Origin: CAZDHT01 sp964505325
GTDB lineage: Bacteria; Planctomycetota; PUPC01
DNA length: 41,295 nucleotides
Assembly (NCBI GenBank): GCA_964505325.1
Contig: CAZDHT010000012.1
Span: 1 to 41,295 of the forward strand
Direction of reading: 5' to 3'
Shown here: piece after piece, positions 1 to 8,180 of the stretch
Layout of the letters: each line of letters begins with the position of its first letter
How positions within the stretch are numbered: the first letter of the stretch is position 1
Program-made: the position numbers and the translations under genes
The notes under the pieces: generated by a model
Told to the model about the DNA's origin: nothing
Seen by the model: only the letters and a program-made list of their open reading frames with translations
The model's database searches: none

Positions 1-108
1 GACCGGTGATCTCGCCGGGCACGGAGCTGAGCTCGCGCCGGGCCGCTGCCCGCCTTTCTGTTCCGTCCCGCAAGACTGTCTGAATCACAGAGCTTGTTCC
101 GGCGGCGC

Positions 109-136
109 TTGCCTGCGGCGACCCCCGGGCTATAAT
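109..136 (+). promoter_or_regulatory. Sigma-70-like promoter of the URO-D-family gene
   Basis: TTGCCT (109-114, 4 of 6 matches to TTGACA) is followed by a 16-nt spacer and a perfect TATAAT (131-136). The ATG of the next gene is at 145, so a start site about 7 nt after the -10 box gives a transcript with almost no leader. No Shine-Dalgarno sequence lies between the box and the ATG. Nothing else recognisable was seen in 1-108, which may hold the tail of an upstream gene. Confidence 0.5.
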
Positions 137-144
137 GCCGTGCC

Positions 145-1275
145 ATGAACCCGCGAGACCGCTACATCAAGACCCTGACGTTCGGCACACCCGACAAGGT
201 GCCGTTCCACCCCGGCGGGCCGCGCGAGTCGACGCGGAAGGCGTGGCGCAGGCAGGGCCTGCCCGAGGGGGTCGACTGGTTTGCCTACCTCTGCGAGACC
301 ATCGGCGTCGAACAGGAAAAGCTCCAGACCGAGGCCGTGCACCTCGGCGTCGATACCCTGATGATGCCCCAGTTCGAAGAGAAGGTCATCGAGCGCAAGG
401 CCGACTCGCAGATCGTCCAGGACTGGAAAGGGAACATCTGCGAGATCTCGAACGAGTTCGACGTGACCTACCTGCGCACGGCGAAGGACTTCTGCACCCG
501 CCGGTGGATCAAGTGCCCGGTCGAGAACCGCGACGACTGGGAGGCGATGAAGAAACGTTACGACCCGGACGAGCCGGGCCGGTTCCCGGATGACTTCGCC
601 GAGCGGTGTGACAAGCTGCGGGACCGCGACTATGTGTGCGGCATCGCCTGGAGCGGGCCGTTCTGGCAGCTTCGCGAGTGGTGCGGATTCGAGGGCCTGT
701 GCATGCTGATGATCCAGGACCCCGAGTTCGTCCACGACATGATCGATTTCTGGTGCGAGTTCGTCCTGACCGTCACGGAACGGGTGGTCGAACGCGTCCA
801 GCTCGACTACTTCCACATCTCCGAGGACATGGCGTACAAGGCCCACAGCATGATCTCCCCGGCGATGACGCGCGAGTTCCTCCAGCCCGCTTACGAGAAG
901 TGGACGAAGCTGGTCAAAGCTCACGGCGTCCCGGTCGTCGACATGGACTCCGACGGCTTCATCGCCGAGCTGATTCCCATCTGGATCGAGTCCGGCATCA
1001 ACGTATGCGACCCGATCGAGGTGGCCGCGCACAACGACATCGTCGGATACCGCCGCACGTTCGGGAAGACGATGGCGTACCGCGGCGGGATCGACAAACG
1101 CGCCCTTGCCAAGGGCGGCGGGGTGATGCGCGAGGAGGTGATGCGCGTCGTCCCGCCGCTGTTCGAGGACGGCGGGTTCATCCCCAGTTGCGACCACGGC
1201 GTGCCGTCCGACATCTCGTGGCCCAACTTCGTCGAGTACGCGCGGCTGCTCGCCGAGCTTTGCGGGTGGCTGTAG
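145..1275 (+). CDS. Uroporphyrinogen decarboxylase (URO-D) family protein, MtaA/CmuA-like
   Basis: This 376-residue protein has the URO-D fold pattern. It opens with MNPRDRYIKTLTFGTPDKVP, the usual beginning of stand-alone URO-D-like proteins, and ends with the family's terminal block (GGFIPSCDHGVPSDISWPNF near residue 345). In between is the barrel strand with VVDMDSDGF near residue 266. Proteins of this group outside haem synthesis are mostly cobalamin- or methyl-transfer-related (MtaA, CmuA) or of unknown role, so the substrate cannot be named. The neighbours are not haem genes, and a haem-pathway HemE role is unlikely. The ATG at 145 is favoured by homology and by the TATAAT box just upstream. 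It has no visible ribosome binding site, consistent with a leaderless message. The next gene has its own promoter. Confidence 0.85.
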   Translation: MNPRDRYIKTLTFGTPDKVPFHPGGPRESTRKAWRRQGLPEGVDWFAYLCETIGVEQEKLQTEAVHLGVDTLMMPQFEEKVIERKADSQIVQDWKGNICEISNEFDVTYLRTAKDFCTRRWIKCPVENRDDWEAMKKRYDPDEPGRFPDDFAERCDKLRDRDYVCGIAWSGPFWQLREWCGFEGLCMLMIQDPEFVHDMIDFWCEFVLTVTERVVERVQLDYFHISEDMAYKAHSMISPAMTREFLQPAYEKWTKLVKAHGVPVVDMDSDGFIAELIPIWIESGINVCDPIEVAAHNDIVGYRRTFGKTMAYRGGIDKRALAKGGGVMREEVMRVVPPLFEDGGFIPSCDHGVPSDISWPNFVEYARLLAELCGWL

Positions 1276-1327
1276 CCACTTCACCCCGAAGAACATGAGG
1301 AGCACGAAGGGGGACATCTTCCCCTTC
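1266..1327 (+). repeat. Two hairpins at and after the URO-D stop codon
   Basis: GTGGC (1266-1270) and GCCAC (1275-1279) form a stem whose TGTA loop overlaps the stop codon. GAAGGGG (1306-1312) and CCCCTTC (1321-1327) form a second 7-bp stem with an 8-nt loop. Neither is followed by a T-tract, so a classical intrinsic terminator is not shown. The stretch between them (CGAAGAACATGAGGAGCACG) has the purine-rich 'cacgaag' character of dispersed intergenic repeats in many large genomes. That resemblance is from memory only. Confidence 0.35.
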
Positions 1328-1371
1328 TCGTGACACTTCAGCCATCTCAAGGGTCGCGGTCGTGCCGGCTG

Positions 1372-1400
1372 TTGTCTGCGCCGGGGCCGCCCGCTATAAT
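1372..1400 (+). promoter_or_regulatory. Sigma-70-like promoter of the GH2-like gene
   Basis: TTGTCT (1372-1377, 4 of 6), a 17-nt spacer and a perfect TATAAT (1395-1400) lie just upstream of the large gene. The expected start site is near 1407, leaving a leader of about 20 nt that contains the GGAGG ribosome binding site. The 12-nt string GCTATAATGCCG is identical to that at the promoter of the preceding gene. Confidence 0.55.
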
Positions 1401-1427
1401 GCCGGCCGGATCTGCTGGAGGCCCACC

Positions 1428-4400
1428 TTGAGACTTGCACCCGTCACCAGCCTGAACGGCACCTGGAGGATGCAGCCCGAGAAGATCGGCCTCGACAGGC
1501 CGAAGACCAAGAAATGGTGTGAGGTCCCCGTTCCGATGCCCTGGACGGCGTTTCTGTCGCCGTCGTTCGGGGTCCGGCCGCAAATGATCCCGACCCGGAT
1601 GGCGTGGTACCGCCGGGTCATCATCGTGCCGGACATTCCGCCCCTCTCGCGCCTAGCCCTCCACTTCGAGGCGGTCAATTTCTTTGCCGTCGTGTTCGTG
1701 AACGGCGAGCGATGCGGCCAGCACGTCGGGGATGCCATCCCGTTCCACATCGACATCACCGACTTCGTCACCCCCCACGAGCAGGCGGAGATCCTGGTCG
1801 GCGTGCAGGACATGTCCTACGCCGAGGTGACGGAAGACGGTGCGCCCAGGAGGCGAGCCGCCCGGAAGCTGATCTATCCGGGGCTGGCGCACCATCCGGG
1901 GATCTGGGGGGGCGTGTCACTGCGCATCGTCCCGGAGCTCCACATTGTGGGCGTCCGTGTGACGACCACCCTGCCTGTGAACCGGCGGGGCCGGATCGGG
2001 CTGGACGAGGGCCGGATTCGGGTCGCGGTGACGGTTCGCAACGGCACCGGGCGGGCGCTGGGGTTCTCTCTCACCAACGAGGTGTACGACGGGGCGCGGC
2101 AGGCGACCGCGTGCGTTCCCATCCGCGGCGTCGTGGGCGCGGGCGAGGTCACCGAGATCGACATGGGCACCGTGTGGGACTCGGCCACGCTGTGGTGGCC
2201 CGACTACCCGCACCTGTACACGCTGCGCACCGCGCTGTGGTCTACGCTGCCCAACGGGCCGGGCGACGAGAGCCCGGAGTTCATCGGCGACGTCGTCGAT
2301 CGAATACACACGCCGCTTGGCTTCCGCGAGTTCCGGCTCGAAGGCGATACGTTCAAGCTCAACAACATCCCGATCCAGTTGAGGTCCGAGTCGCTTTGCC
2401 CGGTGTCGGGGCAACTGTTCGGCGAGATGCGGTCGGGCACGCCATCGAGCCCGATCGCGCCCGAGCAGGCACGCGAGGTGCTGGCGGCGCTGAAACGGGA
2501 GCGTGGCCTCAACGCCGTTCGGTTCCACCGGCTCCCCCCGAGCCCGGCTCTGCTCGACGCCGCCGACGAAGTCGGCCTGCTGGTGATCGTCGAGCTGCCC
2601 CTGCCGGACGACGAACAGCGCTACGCGGTGGACAACCCGCGGTTCTGGGTCAACACCGCGGAGCTGGCACGGAAATGGGTGTCGGCGCGCGTGCATCATC
2701 CGTCAGTCGTGATGTGGAGCATCGATCAGGGGATGGTCCGGCGCTACGGGAAGCGCGTCGTTCACGGTCTCCAGTCGCTCGCCCGGACGGTGGCCGAGGT
2801 CGACCCCACCCGCCCGGTGGAGAACAGCGGCGATGCGGACCTGGTCGACACCGGCGAAGTGCTGGTGCCCGGCCCTCTCTCGGTCCCCTTTCCGGCCGCC
2901 GGTGTAGCGTTCCGAGACGCCGGGCCGTACGCGCCCGAGGCGATCCGCGGCCGGGTGTGGCCCGCACTCGACCCGCCGCCCGGCCCGTGGCTGCCCGAGC
3001 GACCCGCGGAGAGGCCGCTCTGCATGATGGAGCATTCGCGGCGCGCGCTCACCCCCAACTCGCTCGCGTTCTTCCTGGGCGACGCAGCCTATGCGCCCAA
3101 GGTGGATCTCGCAGAGTCTGCGGCGTCGCTTGCCATGCTCGAGATCGGGGCGTGTCGCATGGCCGGATTGGCGGGGATACACACCATCGGCCGGCCTTCC
3201 TCACCCCCCGGCACTGGCGACATGGCCGGTGAGCTCGCCGCCCTGTCGACCGAGCTGTTCGCGAACTTCTACGCAGGCACCCGGTTCGTCCAGAACCTCG
3301 TGCTGAGGAATGATACCCGGTTCGACCAGGATTGCGACCTGGTCTGCCAAGTTACCACCGCTGAGGGCGGCGTGACCCACTGCGACGAGCAACTGCTCCT
3401 TGCGGCGGGCTCGGAGAAGAAGAAGCCCGTCGCGTTCGAGCTGCCGGACATCGGAGATGTCCGCGACCCTGCGAACGCCAACTCGATGCTGGCCGAGTTC
3501 AGCGTGGAGTTGACCGGCACGCGGGTGGGCAAGTTCGAGCATCGCCGGAAGATCGCGATCTGGCCGCGCGTGCGAGCGGCCGGTGCCCGCCGCATCGGCC
3601 TGTATGATCCGGACGGCCGGACGGCGGCGGCGCTGTCCGCCGTGGGCGCGGAATACTCGGCCGCCCACGGAGCGCCGCACGGCGAATTCGATACCATTAT
3701 CATCGGCGAGAACGCGCTCGCCCCCGGTTTGCCGCCCGACGCCGACGCCATCCGCGCCTTCGTGGCGGAGGGCGGCCTCGCCATCGTCCTCGCGCAGAGC
3801 GATCTGCCCTACGACCTCACTCCCGTCACGACGATCCTCGACGAGGGGCGAGGGGCGTCGATCACGTTCGTGCGCGATGGCGAGCACCGCGTGCTTCGGG
3901 GCCTGTCGAGCTTCGAGATGCGCTGGTGGCAAAACGACCACCGCGTGGCGGCCGGTTTGCTCCGCAAGCCGGCCCTGGGCAATTTCCGCTGCCTGGCGGA
4001 CGCGGGAGGGCCGGGCGGTCTGCGGTGGGCGGCGGCGCTCGAGGTATTCCACGGCAAGGGCAGCTACATCCTTACGCAGATGGACCTGGTCGAGAAAGCC
4101 GCCCGCGCCCCGATCGCCGGCCTGTTGCTGGCGCGGCTCGCCGATGCGGCGCCTTCGTGGACGCCGGTCAGCGCCAAGATGCTCGCCGATGCAAGGGCCT
4201 TTCGGCGGATCGGGGCGAACGCGCCGCCGCTGCCGGAAGACTTCTCCGCCGGAGGCCTGGAAATGGTGCAGGCGGTCCTGTTCACGGGCGCCTGTCTCTC
4301 TCGACTTGCCAAGGCCCAGCTTCGGGCGCTCCGCAACTGGGTCCAACACGGCGGCTGTCTCTACGTCCACAACGTGGCGCCGGACCACGCCAGCGCCCTG

Positions 4401-5375
4401 GCGGCCGTCGCGGGGCAGCACGTGAAGATCACGGAGTCCCCGCGGGAGCGACTCGTGCTCAACCGGCCGGGGTACGGCCTCGCGCGAGGGCTTTCCTCGG
4501 CCGACCTGTACTTCACCGACCACGGAGCGCGATACCTGGGCGAAGTCCCGCTCAGGATGTACGCCGCCACCGCCGTCGCAACCGCCAAGGGCGACGTCAC
4601 CGGCGTTGCCTCGACCGCGGAGTCGCCCCTCGAGTACGGCCTGCTGATGCTGCACGCCGGGCGCGGCAGGGTGGTCGTGGACCAGGTCCGGTGGGATGTG
4701 CAGACGGCGGCGGACTCGCGCGCCGGGCGATACATCTCCACCCTGCTGACCAACCTGGGGGTCCGGCTGGCGCCGCCGCCCGCCGTGTTGCGGTCAGACC
4801 AGTGCGAGCTCGTAGACATCTCGGCCGCGTGTAACACCAGTCTCACCGATCCGATCCCGGGCGACGGCGAAGGCTGGACAGACCGCGGGCCGGACAACGA
4901 CCTCAGCGCATTCACGCCCGGTCTGCTCATCGCTGCGGGCGTGCCATATCGCGTCACCAGCGCACCGAGCGATCCGGGCCGGAACTGCTGCGTGCTCGGG
5001 CCCGACGGCGACCCCACGTCACCCCGCGTGGAGATCGGCCGAGCCGTCCGGCACCTGGCGTTCCTCATCGCGTGCGAGGGACACGTGAAGCACGGGCGGC
5101 CCGTCGCTCACTTCACGGTGCAGTACCGGAACGGGCTGGAGACGCAGATTCCGCTTCGATACGGCTTGGATGTGATCGACTGGAACGAGCGCGGCCGGAA
5201 GCTGGACTACGCGGCGGTGGCGTGGAAAGGATTCACCTCGCTGGGGGAGCCCGCGGCGATCTATGCCAAGAGATGGAGAAACAACCGGCCCGCCGATCCG
5301 GTCAAGTCGGTGGCGTTCTCCTCCACCCGCGCGGGTGCCACGCCGATCCTGCTGGCCCTCACGGCCGTGCTGTAG
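1428..5375 (+). CDS. Giant glycoside hydrolase family 2-like protein, acid/base site altered
   Basis: The protein has 1315 residues if translated from TTG at 1428, which has GGAGG six bases upstream (1417-1421) and gives the GH2-typical beginning (TSLNGTWRM). The N-terminal third looks like the GH2 jelly-roll and Ig-like domains (WYRRVIIVPD near 60, HHPGIWGGV near 153). The barrel segment NAVRFHRLPPSPALLDAADE near 361 matches the family. Where GH2 enzymes carry Asn-Glu after the WS motif, this one reads VVMWSIDQGM near 425, so the acid/base glutamate is missing. A possible nucleophile region is LCMMEHS near 530. Residues about 714-830 resemble a glutamine-amidotransferase-like domain. The last 170 residues form a beta-rich C-terminal domain (GWTDRGPDNDLSAF). 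No signal peptide is visible. It may be a diverged glycosidase or a non-catalytic sugar-binding protein. Confidence 0.75.
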   Translation: MRLAPVTSLNGTWRMQPEKIGLDRPKTKKWCEVPVPMPWTAFLSPSFGVRPQMIPTRMAWYRRVIIVPDIPPLSRLALHFEAVNFFAVVFVNGERCGQHVGDAIPFHIDITDFVTPHEQAEILVGVQDMSYAEVTEDGAPRRRAARKLIYPGLAHHPGIWGGVSLRIVPELHIVGVRVTTTLPVNRRGRIGLDEGRIRVAVTVRNGTGRALGFSLTNEVYDGARQATACVPIRGVVGAGEVTEIDMGTVWDSATLWWPDYPHLYTLRTALWSTLPNGPGDESPEFIGDVVDRIHTPLGFREFRLEGDTFKLNNIPIQLRSESLCPVSGQLFGEMRSGTPSSPIAPEQAREVLAALKRERGLNAVRFHRLPPSPALLDAADEVGLLVIVELPLPDDEQRYAVDNPRFWVNTAELARKWVSARVHHPSVVMWSIDQGMVRRYGKRVVHGLQSLARTVAEVDPTRPVENSGDADLVDTGEVLVPGPLSVPFPAAGVAFRDAGPYAPEAIRGRVWPALDPPPGPWLPERPAERPLCMMEHSRRALTPNSLAFFLGDAAYAPKVDLAESAASLAMLEIGACRMAGLAGIHTIGRPSSPPGTGDMAGELAALSTELFANFYAGTRFVQNLVLRNDTRFDQDCDLVCQVTTAEGGVTHCDEQLLLAAGSEKKKPVAFELPDIGDVRDPANANSMLAEFSVELTGTRVGKFEHRRKIAIWPRVRAAGARRIGLYDPDGRTAAALSAVGAEYSAAHGAPHGEFDTIIIGENALAPGLPPDADAIRAFVAEGGLAIVLAQSDLPYDLTPVTTILDEGRGASITFVRDGEHRVLRGLSSFEMRWWQNDHRVAAGLLRKPALGNFRCLADAGGPGGLRWAAALEVFHGKGSYILTQMDLVEKAARAPIAGLLLARLADAAPSWTPVSAKMLADARAFRRIGANAPPLPEDFSAGGLEMVQAVLFTGACLSRLAKAQLRALRNWVQHGGCLYVHNVAPDHASALAAVAGQHVKITESPRERLVLNRPGYGLARGLSSADLYFTDHGARYLGEVPLRMYAATAVATAKGDVTGVASTAESPLEYGLLMLHAGRGRVVVDQVRWDVQTAADSRAGRYISTLLTNLGVRLAPPPAVLRSDQCELVDISAACNTSLTDPIPGDGEGWTDRGPDNDLSAFTPGLLIAAGVPYRVTSAPSDPGRNCCVLGPDGDPTSPRVEIGRAVRHLAFLIACEGHVKHGRPVAHFTVQYRNGLETQIPLRYGLDVIDWNERGRKLDYAAVAWKGFTSLGEPAAIYAKRWRNNRPADPVKSVAFSSTRAGATPILLALTAVL

Positions 5376-5388
5376 GCGCGCGCGGGAT

Positions 5389-5583
5389 TCACTCTTCCGC
5401 CGCTTCCTCGGGTGCCTCGGCCGCCTCGGGCTCTTTGGCCTTCGCCAGGATGTCGTTAAGGCTCGCCTGCACGGTGCGCTGAACGTCTCGTTTGTGCTCT
5501 TCGGGGATGCGGTAGTGATACTTCTGTTCGAGAACGGCCAGCGTTTGACCCGCAATGGCGTAGGCCACTTCTTCGATCTTCAT
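5389..5583 (-). CDS. Small hypothetical protein with acidic C-terminal tail
   Basis: The gene encodes 64 residues. A structured-looking first part (MKIEEVAYAIAGQTLAVLEQ) is followed by an Ala/Glu-rich tail. The reading frame is well supported: an AGGAGG ribosome binding site lies about five bases before the ATG. It is the last gene of a three-gene minus-strand operon, 31 nt after the zinc-ribbon gene. It converges on the GH2-like gene with only 13 nt between the two stop codons, and no terminator is visible there. I do not recognise the family. The tail suggests a soluble, possibly partner-binding protein, which is inference. Confidence 0.65.
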   Translation of the reverse strand: MKIEEVAYAIAGQTLAVLEQKYHYRIPEEHKRDVQRTVQASLNDILAKAKEPEAAEAPEEAAEE

Positions 5584-5614
5584 GCGTCCTCCTGCTGTCC
5601 CTGGACCGGGCTGG

Positions 5615-6175
5615 CTACACCACCTCGGTCTCCAGTATCTGTGTGAGTTCCGCCTTTACCTGCTCCATCTCCGCATCGGTCAACTGAGGGTTGAGCACGC
5701 GGTGCTCTTCCTTGGTCCGCGACCGTCGGAGGACAAGGTATTCCCGACCGTCCTTGCGGACGACGTCCTTGAACTTGAGCTTCTTCTTCCGCATCAGCAT
5801 CAGGCCGAGGATATACCGGAAGTTCCGCTTGACCGGCTGCTCGTCTTCGGCAGCAAGACGCTGGAAGAAGTCGAATATCACGTTGTCGTCCACGAAGATC
5901 CTCTTGGACTGGTCAGGCTTGGGAACTTCGGTCTTCCAGAACGAGAAGGCCCGGTCGCGGTGCGGGGCTTCCGGGGCCGACCAGCACTCGGCGCAGAAGT
6001 CCTTTCGCTCGAACTCCGTGCCCGTGTCGTACAGGGCTGAGTAGTAGGGCTCTTCCTCAGCGAATTGCTTGTCGCAACTGCTGCAGCGGTGTTGCGACCG
6101 GGCTATGTTCCAATCCAATTCACGGCCACTCAGAAAGAAGGCGACGCGGAAGACGTGCCGCACAGGCCCCGTCAT
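5615..6175 (-). CDS. Conserved hypothetical protein with four-cysteine zinc-ribbon motif
   Basis: The protein has 186 residues. Cys31-x2-Cys34 (CSSC) and Cys61-x2-Cys64 (CAEC) flank a region reading EEEPYYSALYDTGTEFERKD, an arrangement typical of a small zinc-ribbon. The C-terminal half is basic, then helical and acidic, with no membrane segment. Proteins of this style (WNIARS, a CxxC pair, DFCxxCW, FW) are familiar from planctomycete genomes but have no known function, as far as I know. The start is uncertain: the ATG at 6175 lacks a ribosome binding site and lies 10 nt after the cyclodeaminase stop. A TTG start just before DWNIARS, near 6118, would remove about 19 residues. It is probably co-transcribed with the genes on both sides. 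Confidence 0.65.
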   Translation of the reverse strand: MTGPVRHVFRVAFFLSGRELDWNIARSQHRCSSCDKQFAEEEPYYSALYDTGTEFERKDFCAECWSAPEAPHRDRAFSFWKTEVPKPDQSKRIFVDDNVIFDFFQRLAAEDEQPVKRNFRYILGLMLMRKKKLKFKDVVRKDGREYLVLRRSRTKEEHRVLNPQLTDAEMEQVKAELTQILETEVV

Positions 6176-6185
6176 CGTATCGGGC

Positions 6186-6818
6186 TTATTCTCTTACCCG
6201 GCCGTACACCTTGTCAAGCGTTTTCCTCGCCGCGTCGCGTGCCGGCGGGCCGATCTGTTCCAGCGCCGCACGTGTCGAGGCGACCAGGGCTTCGTCCTTC
6301 AGGTATGCCAGGTTGATCTCGACGTTCAGTTGCGCGCCGTCGAGCGCCCCGAGCACCAGGGCCGCGGCCACGCCCACGTCGCTGATCAGGTTCGGGTTGC
6401 CCAAGTCGGCCAGCTCGTCCAGCGTGCCCAAGACCTCCGCGCAGGCGCAGAAGACGTTTATCGGCGTGCCCATCGCGATCTTGAGCGCGTCTTGGATCGC
6501 AGCCCCGCGGGCCGCCTTCTCCTCCGGGGTGCTCTTCGGCATGGAGTACGCGCCGGACACGTGCGTATACGCCGCGACGTCCTCGTCGACGTAACGCAGC
6601 AGCGCCTTCCGGGCCGCGTCGCACTTCTCCAGCAATTCGCTCACGCGGCCCTCCACGTGCTTGAACTTCTTCTTGCCGACGGTGAAATTGGCCGCCATGC
6701 ACGCCATCGACGTTCCGACTGCCCCCGCCAGCGCCGAGGCGCTTCCTCCGCCCGGCGTGGGCTGCCCCGCCGCCGCATCGGCGAGGTACTTCTCCAACGA
6801 TTCGGTGCCATATCCCAT
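6186..6818 (-). CDS. fchA: Cyclodeaminase/cyclohydrolase family protein (FchA/FTCD C-terminal-like)
   Basis: This 210-residue protein matches the stand-alone cyclodeaminase fold. The N-terminal glycine-rich block PTPGGGSASALAGAVG (residues 21-36) is diagnostic. It is followed by an all-helical body with YVDEDVAAYTHV near residue 75, carrying the acidic residues expected in the family. Members either act as methenyl-tetrahydrofolate cyclohydrolase (FchA) or deaminate formimino-tetrahydrofolate. The glutamate formiminotransferase half is absent, which favours a one-carbon cyclohydrolase role, although the fused enzyme can also be encoded as separate genes. The ATG at 6818 has a GGAGG ribosome binding site. 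It is the first gene of a three-gene operon with a near-consensus promoter about 110 nt upstream. Confidence 0.85.
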   Translation of the reverse strand: MGYGTESLEKYLADAAAGQPTPGGGSASALAGAVGTSMACMAANFTVGKKKFKHVEGRVSELLEKCDAARKALLRYVDEDVAAYTHVSGAYSMPKSTPEEKAARGAAIQDALKIAMGTPINVFCACAEVLGTLDELADLGNPNLISDVGVAAALVLGALDGAQLNVEINLAYLKDEALVASTRAALEQIGPPARDAARKTLDKVYGRVRE

Positions 6819-6925
6819 TCGAACCCTCCATCAAGGCCGTTCCAAGTGTTTCACAGTGTTTCAATGGCTTTGTTCGGCAGAAAAAGTATTTCTGTTATAA
6901 CATCTTGTCTCGCAAGGCCTTATGC

Positions 6926-6954
6926 AATATACCCTACTTTCGCTTCCGTGTCAA
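6926..6954 (-). promoter_or_regulatory. Near-consensus sigma-70 promoter of the fchA operon
   Basis: Read on the minus strand, TTGACA (6954-6949, 6 of 6) is followed by a 17-nt spacer and TATATT (6931-6926, 5 of 6). The expected start site is near 6919, giving a leader of about 100 nt before the fchA-like ATG at 6818. This is the best match to a housekeeping promoter in the window, and it implies strong constitutive expression unless a regulator acts. Confidence 0.75.
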
Positions 6955-6963
6955 GCCCGCCGG

Positions 6964-6986
6964 GCATTTTTTGGCAGGAAAAATGC
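6964..6986. repeat. A/T-rich inverted repeat downstream of the UDP-glucuronate decarboxylase gene
   Basis: GCATTTTT (6964-6971) and AAAAATGC (6979-6986) form a perfect 8-bp stem with a 7-nt loop. It lies 38 nt past the stop of the minus-strand decarboxylase gene and just upstream of the fchA promoter. Its position suits transcription termination of the former gene, although the run of T is inside the stem rather than after it. Confidence 0.4.
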
Positions 6987-7023
6987 GTCAATGGCCCAAC
7001 ACCGCGAGAGGCCGGTCCGCCGA

Positions 7024-7980
7024 CTACTCCGTCAACAGCGTCCTGAAGTGCGCGATGGTCTGTTGGAGTCCGTCGTCCAATGGGGTCGATGGCGCCCAGC
7101 CGAGCGTGGCCTCCGCGAGCGCGATGTCGGGCTTGCGGCGTGCGGGGTCGTCGGCGGGCAACGGGCGGTGGACGACCGTCGACGACGAGCCGGTCAGTCT
7201 GATCACCAGCTCCGCAAGGTCGAGGATCGAGATCTCGGACGGGTTGCCGAGGTTCATCGGCCCGGTGAAGTCGTCGGGGCTGTTCATGAGCCGCACCAGC
7301 GCGTCGACCATGTCCGTCACGAAGCAGAAGCTCCGCGTATGCGAGCCGTCGCCATATACGGTGATATCGTCGCCGCGCAGCGCCTGCATGATGAAGTTGC
7401 TGACGACGCGGCCGTCGTTGGGATGCATCCGCGGGCCGTAGGTGTTGAAGATACGGGCGACCTTGACGCGCAGCTTGTGCTGGCGGTGGTAGTCCATGAA
7501 GAGGGTCTCGGCGCACCGTTTGCCCTCGTCGTAGCAGGACCGCGTGCCGATGGGATTGACGTTGCCCCAGTAGGCCTCGACCTGCGGATGCACCTCGGGA
7601 TCGCCGTAGACCTCGGACGTCGATGCCTGGAGGATCTTCGCCCTCACACGCTTCGCGAGGCCGAGCATGTTGATGGAGCCGTGCACGCACGTCTTGGTGG
7701 TCTGCACCGGATTGAGCTGGTAATGCACGGGCGACGCGGGGCAGGCGAGGTTGTAGATCTCGTCCGTCTCGACGTAGAGCGGGAAGGTGATGTCGTGCCG
7801 AAGCACCTCGAAGAGCGGGTGGCTCATGAGGCCGGCGATGTTGGCCCGGCGTCCGGTGTAGAAGTTGTCGACGCACAGCACCTCGTGGCCGTCGGCGAGC
7901 AGCCGCTCACACAGATGCGAGCCGATGAAGCCCGACCCACCGGTCACCACGATCCGCTTGCTCATCCCGAAGTTCTTCAT
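7024..7980 (-). CDS. uxs: UDP-glucuronate decarboxylase (UDP-xylose synthase), SDR family
   Basis: With ATG at 7980 the protein has 318 residues, the usual size of bacterial UDP-xylose synthases. The NAD-binding motif GGSGFIGSHL (14-23), the TSE triad segment (121-123) and YDEGK with Tyr150 and Lys154 are all present. Family signatures such as NLACPASPVHYQ (77-88) and FNTYGPRM are also seen. It oxidises and decarboxylates UDP-glucuronate to UDP-xylose in the cytoplasm, a donor for the polysaccharide locus that starts on the other strand. The frame stays open upstream to 8181, but that stretch is leader: it runs back to the promoter -10 box and has no protein-like composition. A purine stretch (GGGGGAAAG) precedes the chosen ATG. 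An alternative ATG lies five codons in, at 7965. Confidence 0.92.
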   Translation of the reverse strand: MKNFGMSKRIVVTGGSGFIGSHLCERLLADGHEVLCVDNFYTGRRANIAGLMSHPLFEVLRHDITFPLYVETDEIYNLACPASPVHYQLNPVQTTKTCVHGSINMLGLAKRVRAKILQASTSEVYGDPEVHPQVEAYWGNVNPIGTRSCYDEGKRCAETLFMDYHRQHKLRVKVARIFNTYGPRMHPNDGRVVSNFIMQALRGDDITVYGDGSHTRSFCFVTDMVDALVRLMNSPDDFTGPMNLGNPSEISILDLAELVIRLTGSSSTVVHRPLPADDPARRKPDIALAEATLGWAPSTPLDDGLQQTIAHFRTLLTE

Positions 7981-8151
7981 CTGCTTTCCCCCGTCTGCGT
8001 CTGCACGGCGCCGGCCTCGCGTCGGCCGAGGCCGATGGCCTCGACATGGAGCAGCAGTTCCAGCCCCGTATCGAGTTCGCTGCAAATCGCGATGATGATT
8101 GAGACCAGATTGGCTCGAGAATCGTTCAACGGTGCGTCCGCAGCTCTCTCG

Positions 8152-8175
8152 CTCGTCCGCTCGTCCGCTCGTCCG
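8152..8175. repeat. Three tandem copies of an 8-nt unit
   Basis: CTCGTCCG occurs three times without interruption at 8152-8159, 8160-8167 and 8168-8175. The array begins at the predicted transcription start of the minus-strand uxs promoter, so it would form the first bases of that leader (CGGACGAG repeated). Confidence 0.7.
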
Positions 8176-8180
8176 AGGCA

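Noticed and set aside
130..1440. 436-codon minus-strand open frame opposite the URO-D gene
   Set aside because: Shadow frame; it spans both the promoter and the intergenic hairpins and has no recognisable domain.
3201..4655. Long minus-strand open frame (484 codons) opposite the GH2-like gene
   Set aside because: High-GC shadow of the real gene; Arg/Gly/His-rich composition, no family motifs, no ribosome binding site.
6955..6972. Forward-strand intrinsic terminator (GCCC/GGGC stem plus T6)
   Set aside because: The stem is only four pairs and no plus-strand gene lies upstream; the T-run is part of the neighbouring A/T-rich inverted repeat.
8152..8175. Possible CRISPR-like array
   Set aside because: Only three contiguous 8-nt units with no spacers, and no cas genes in the window.
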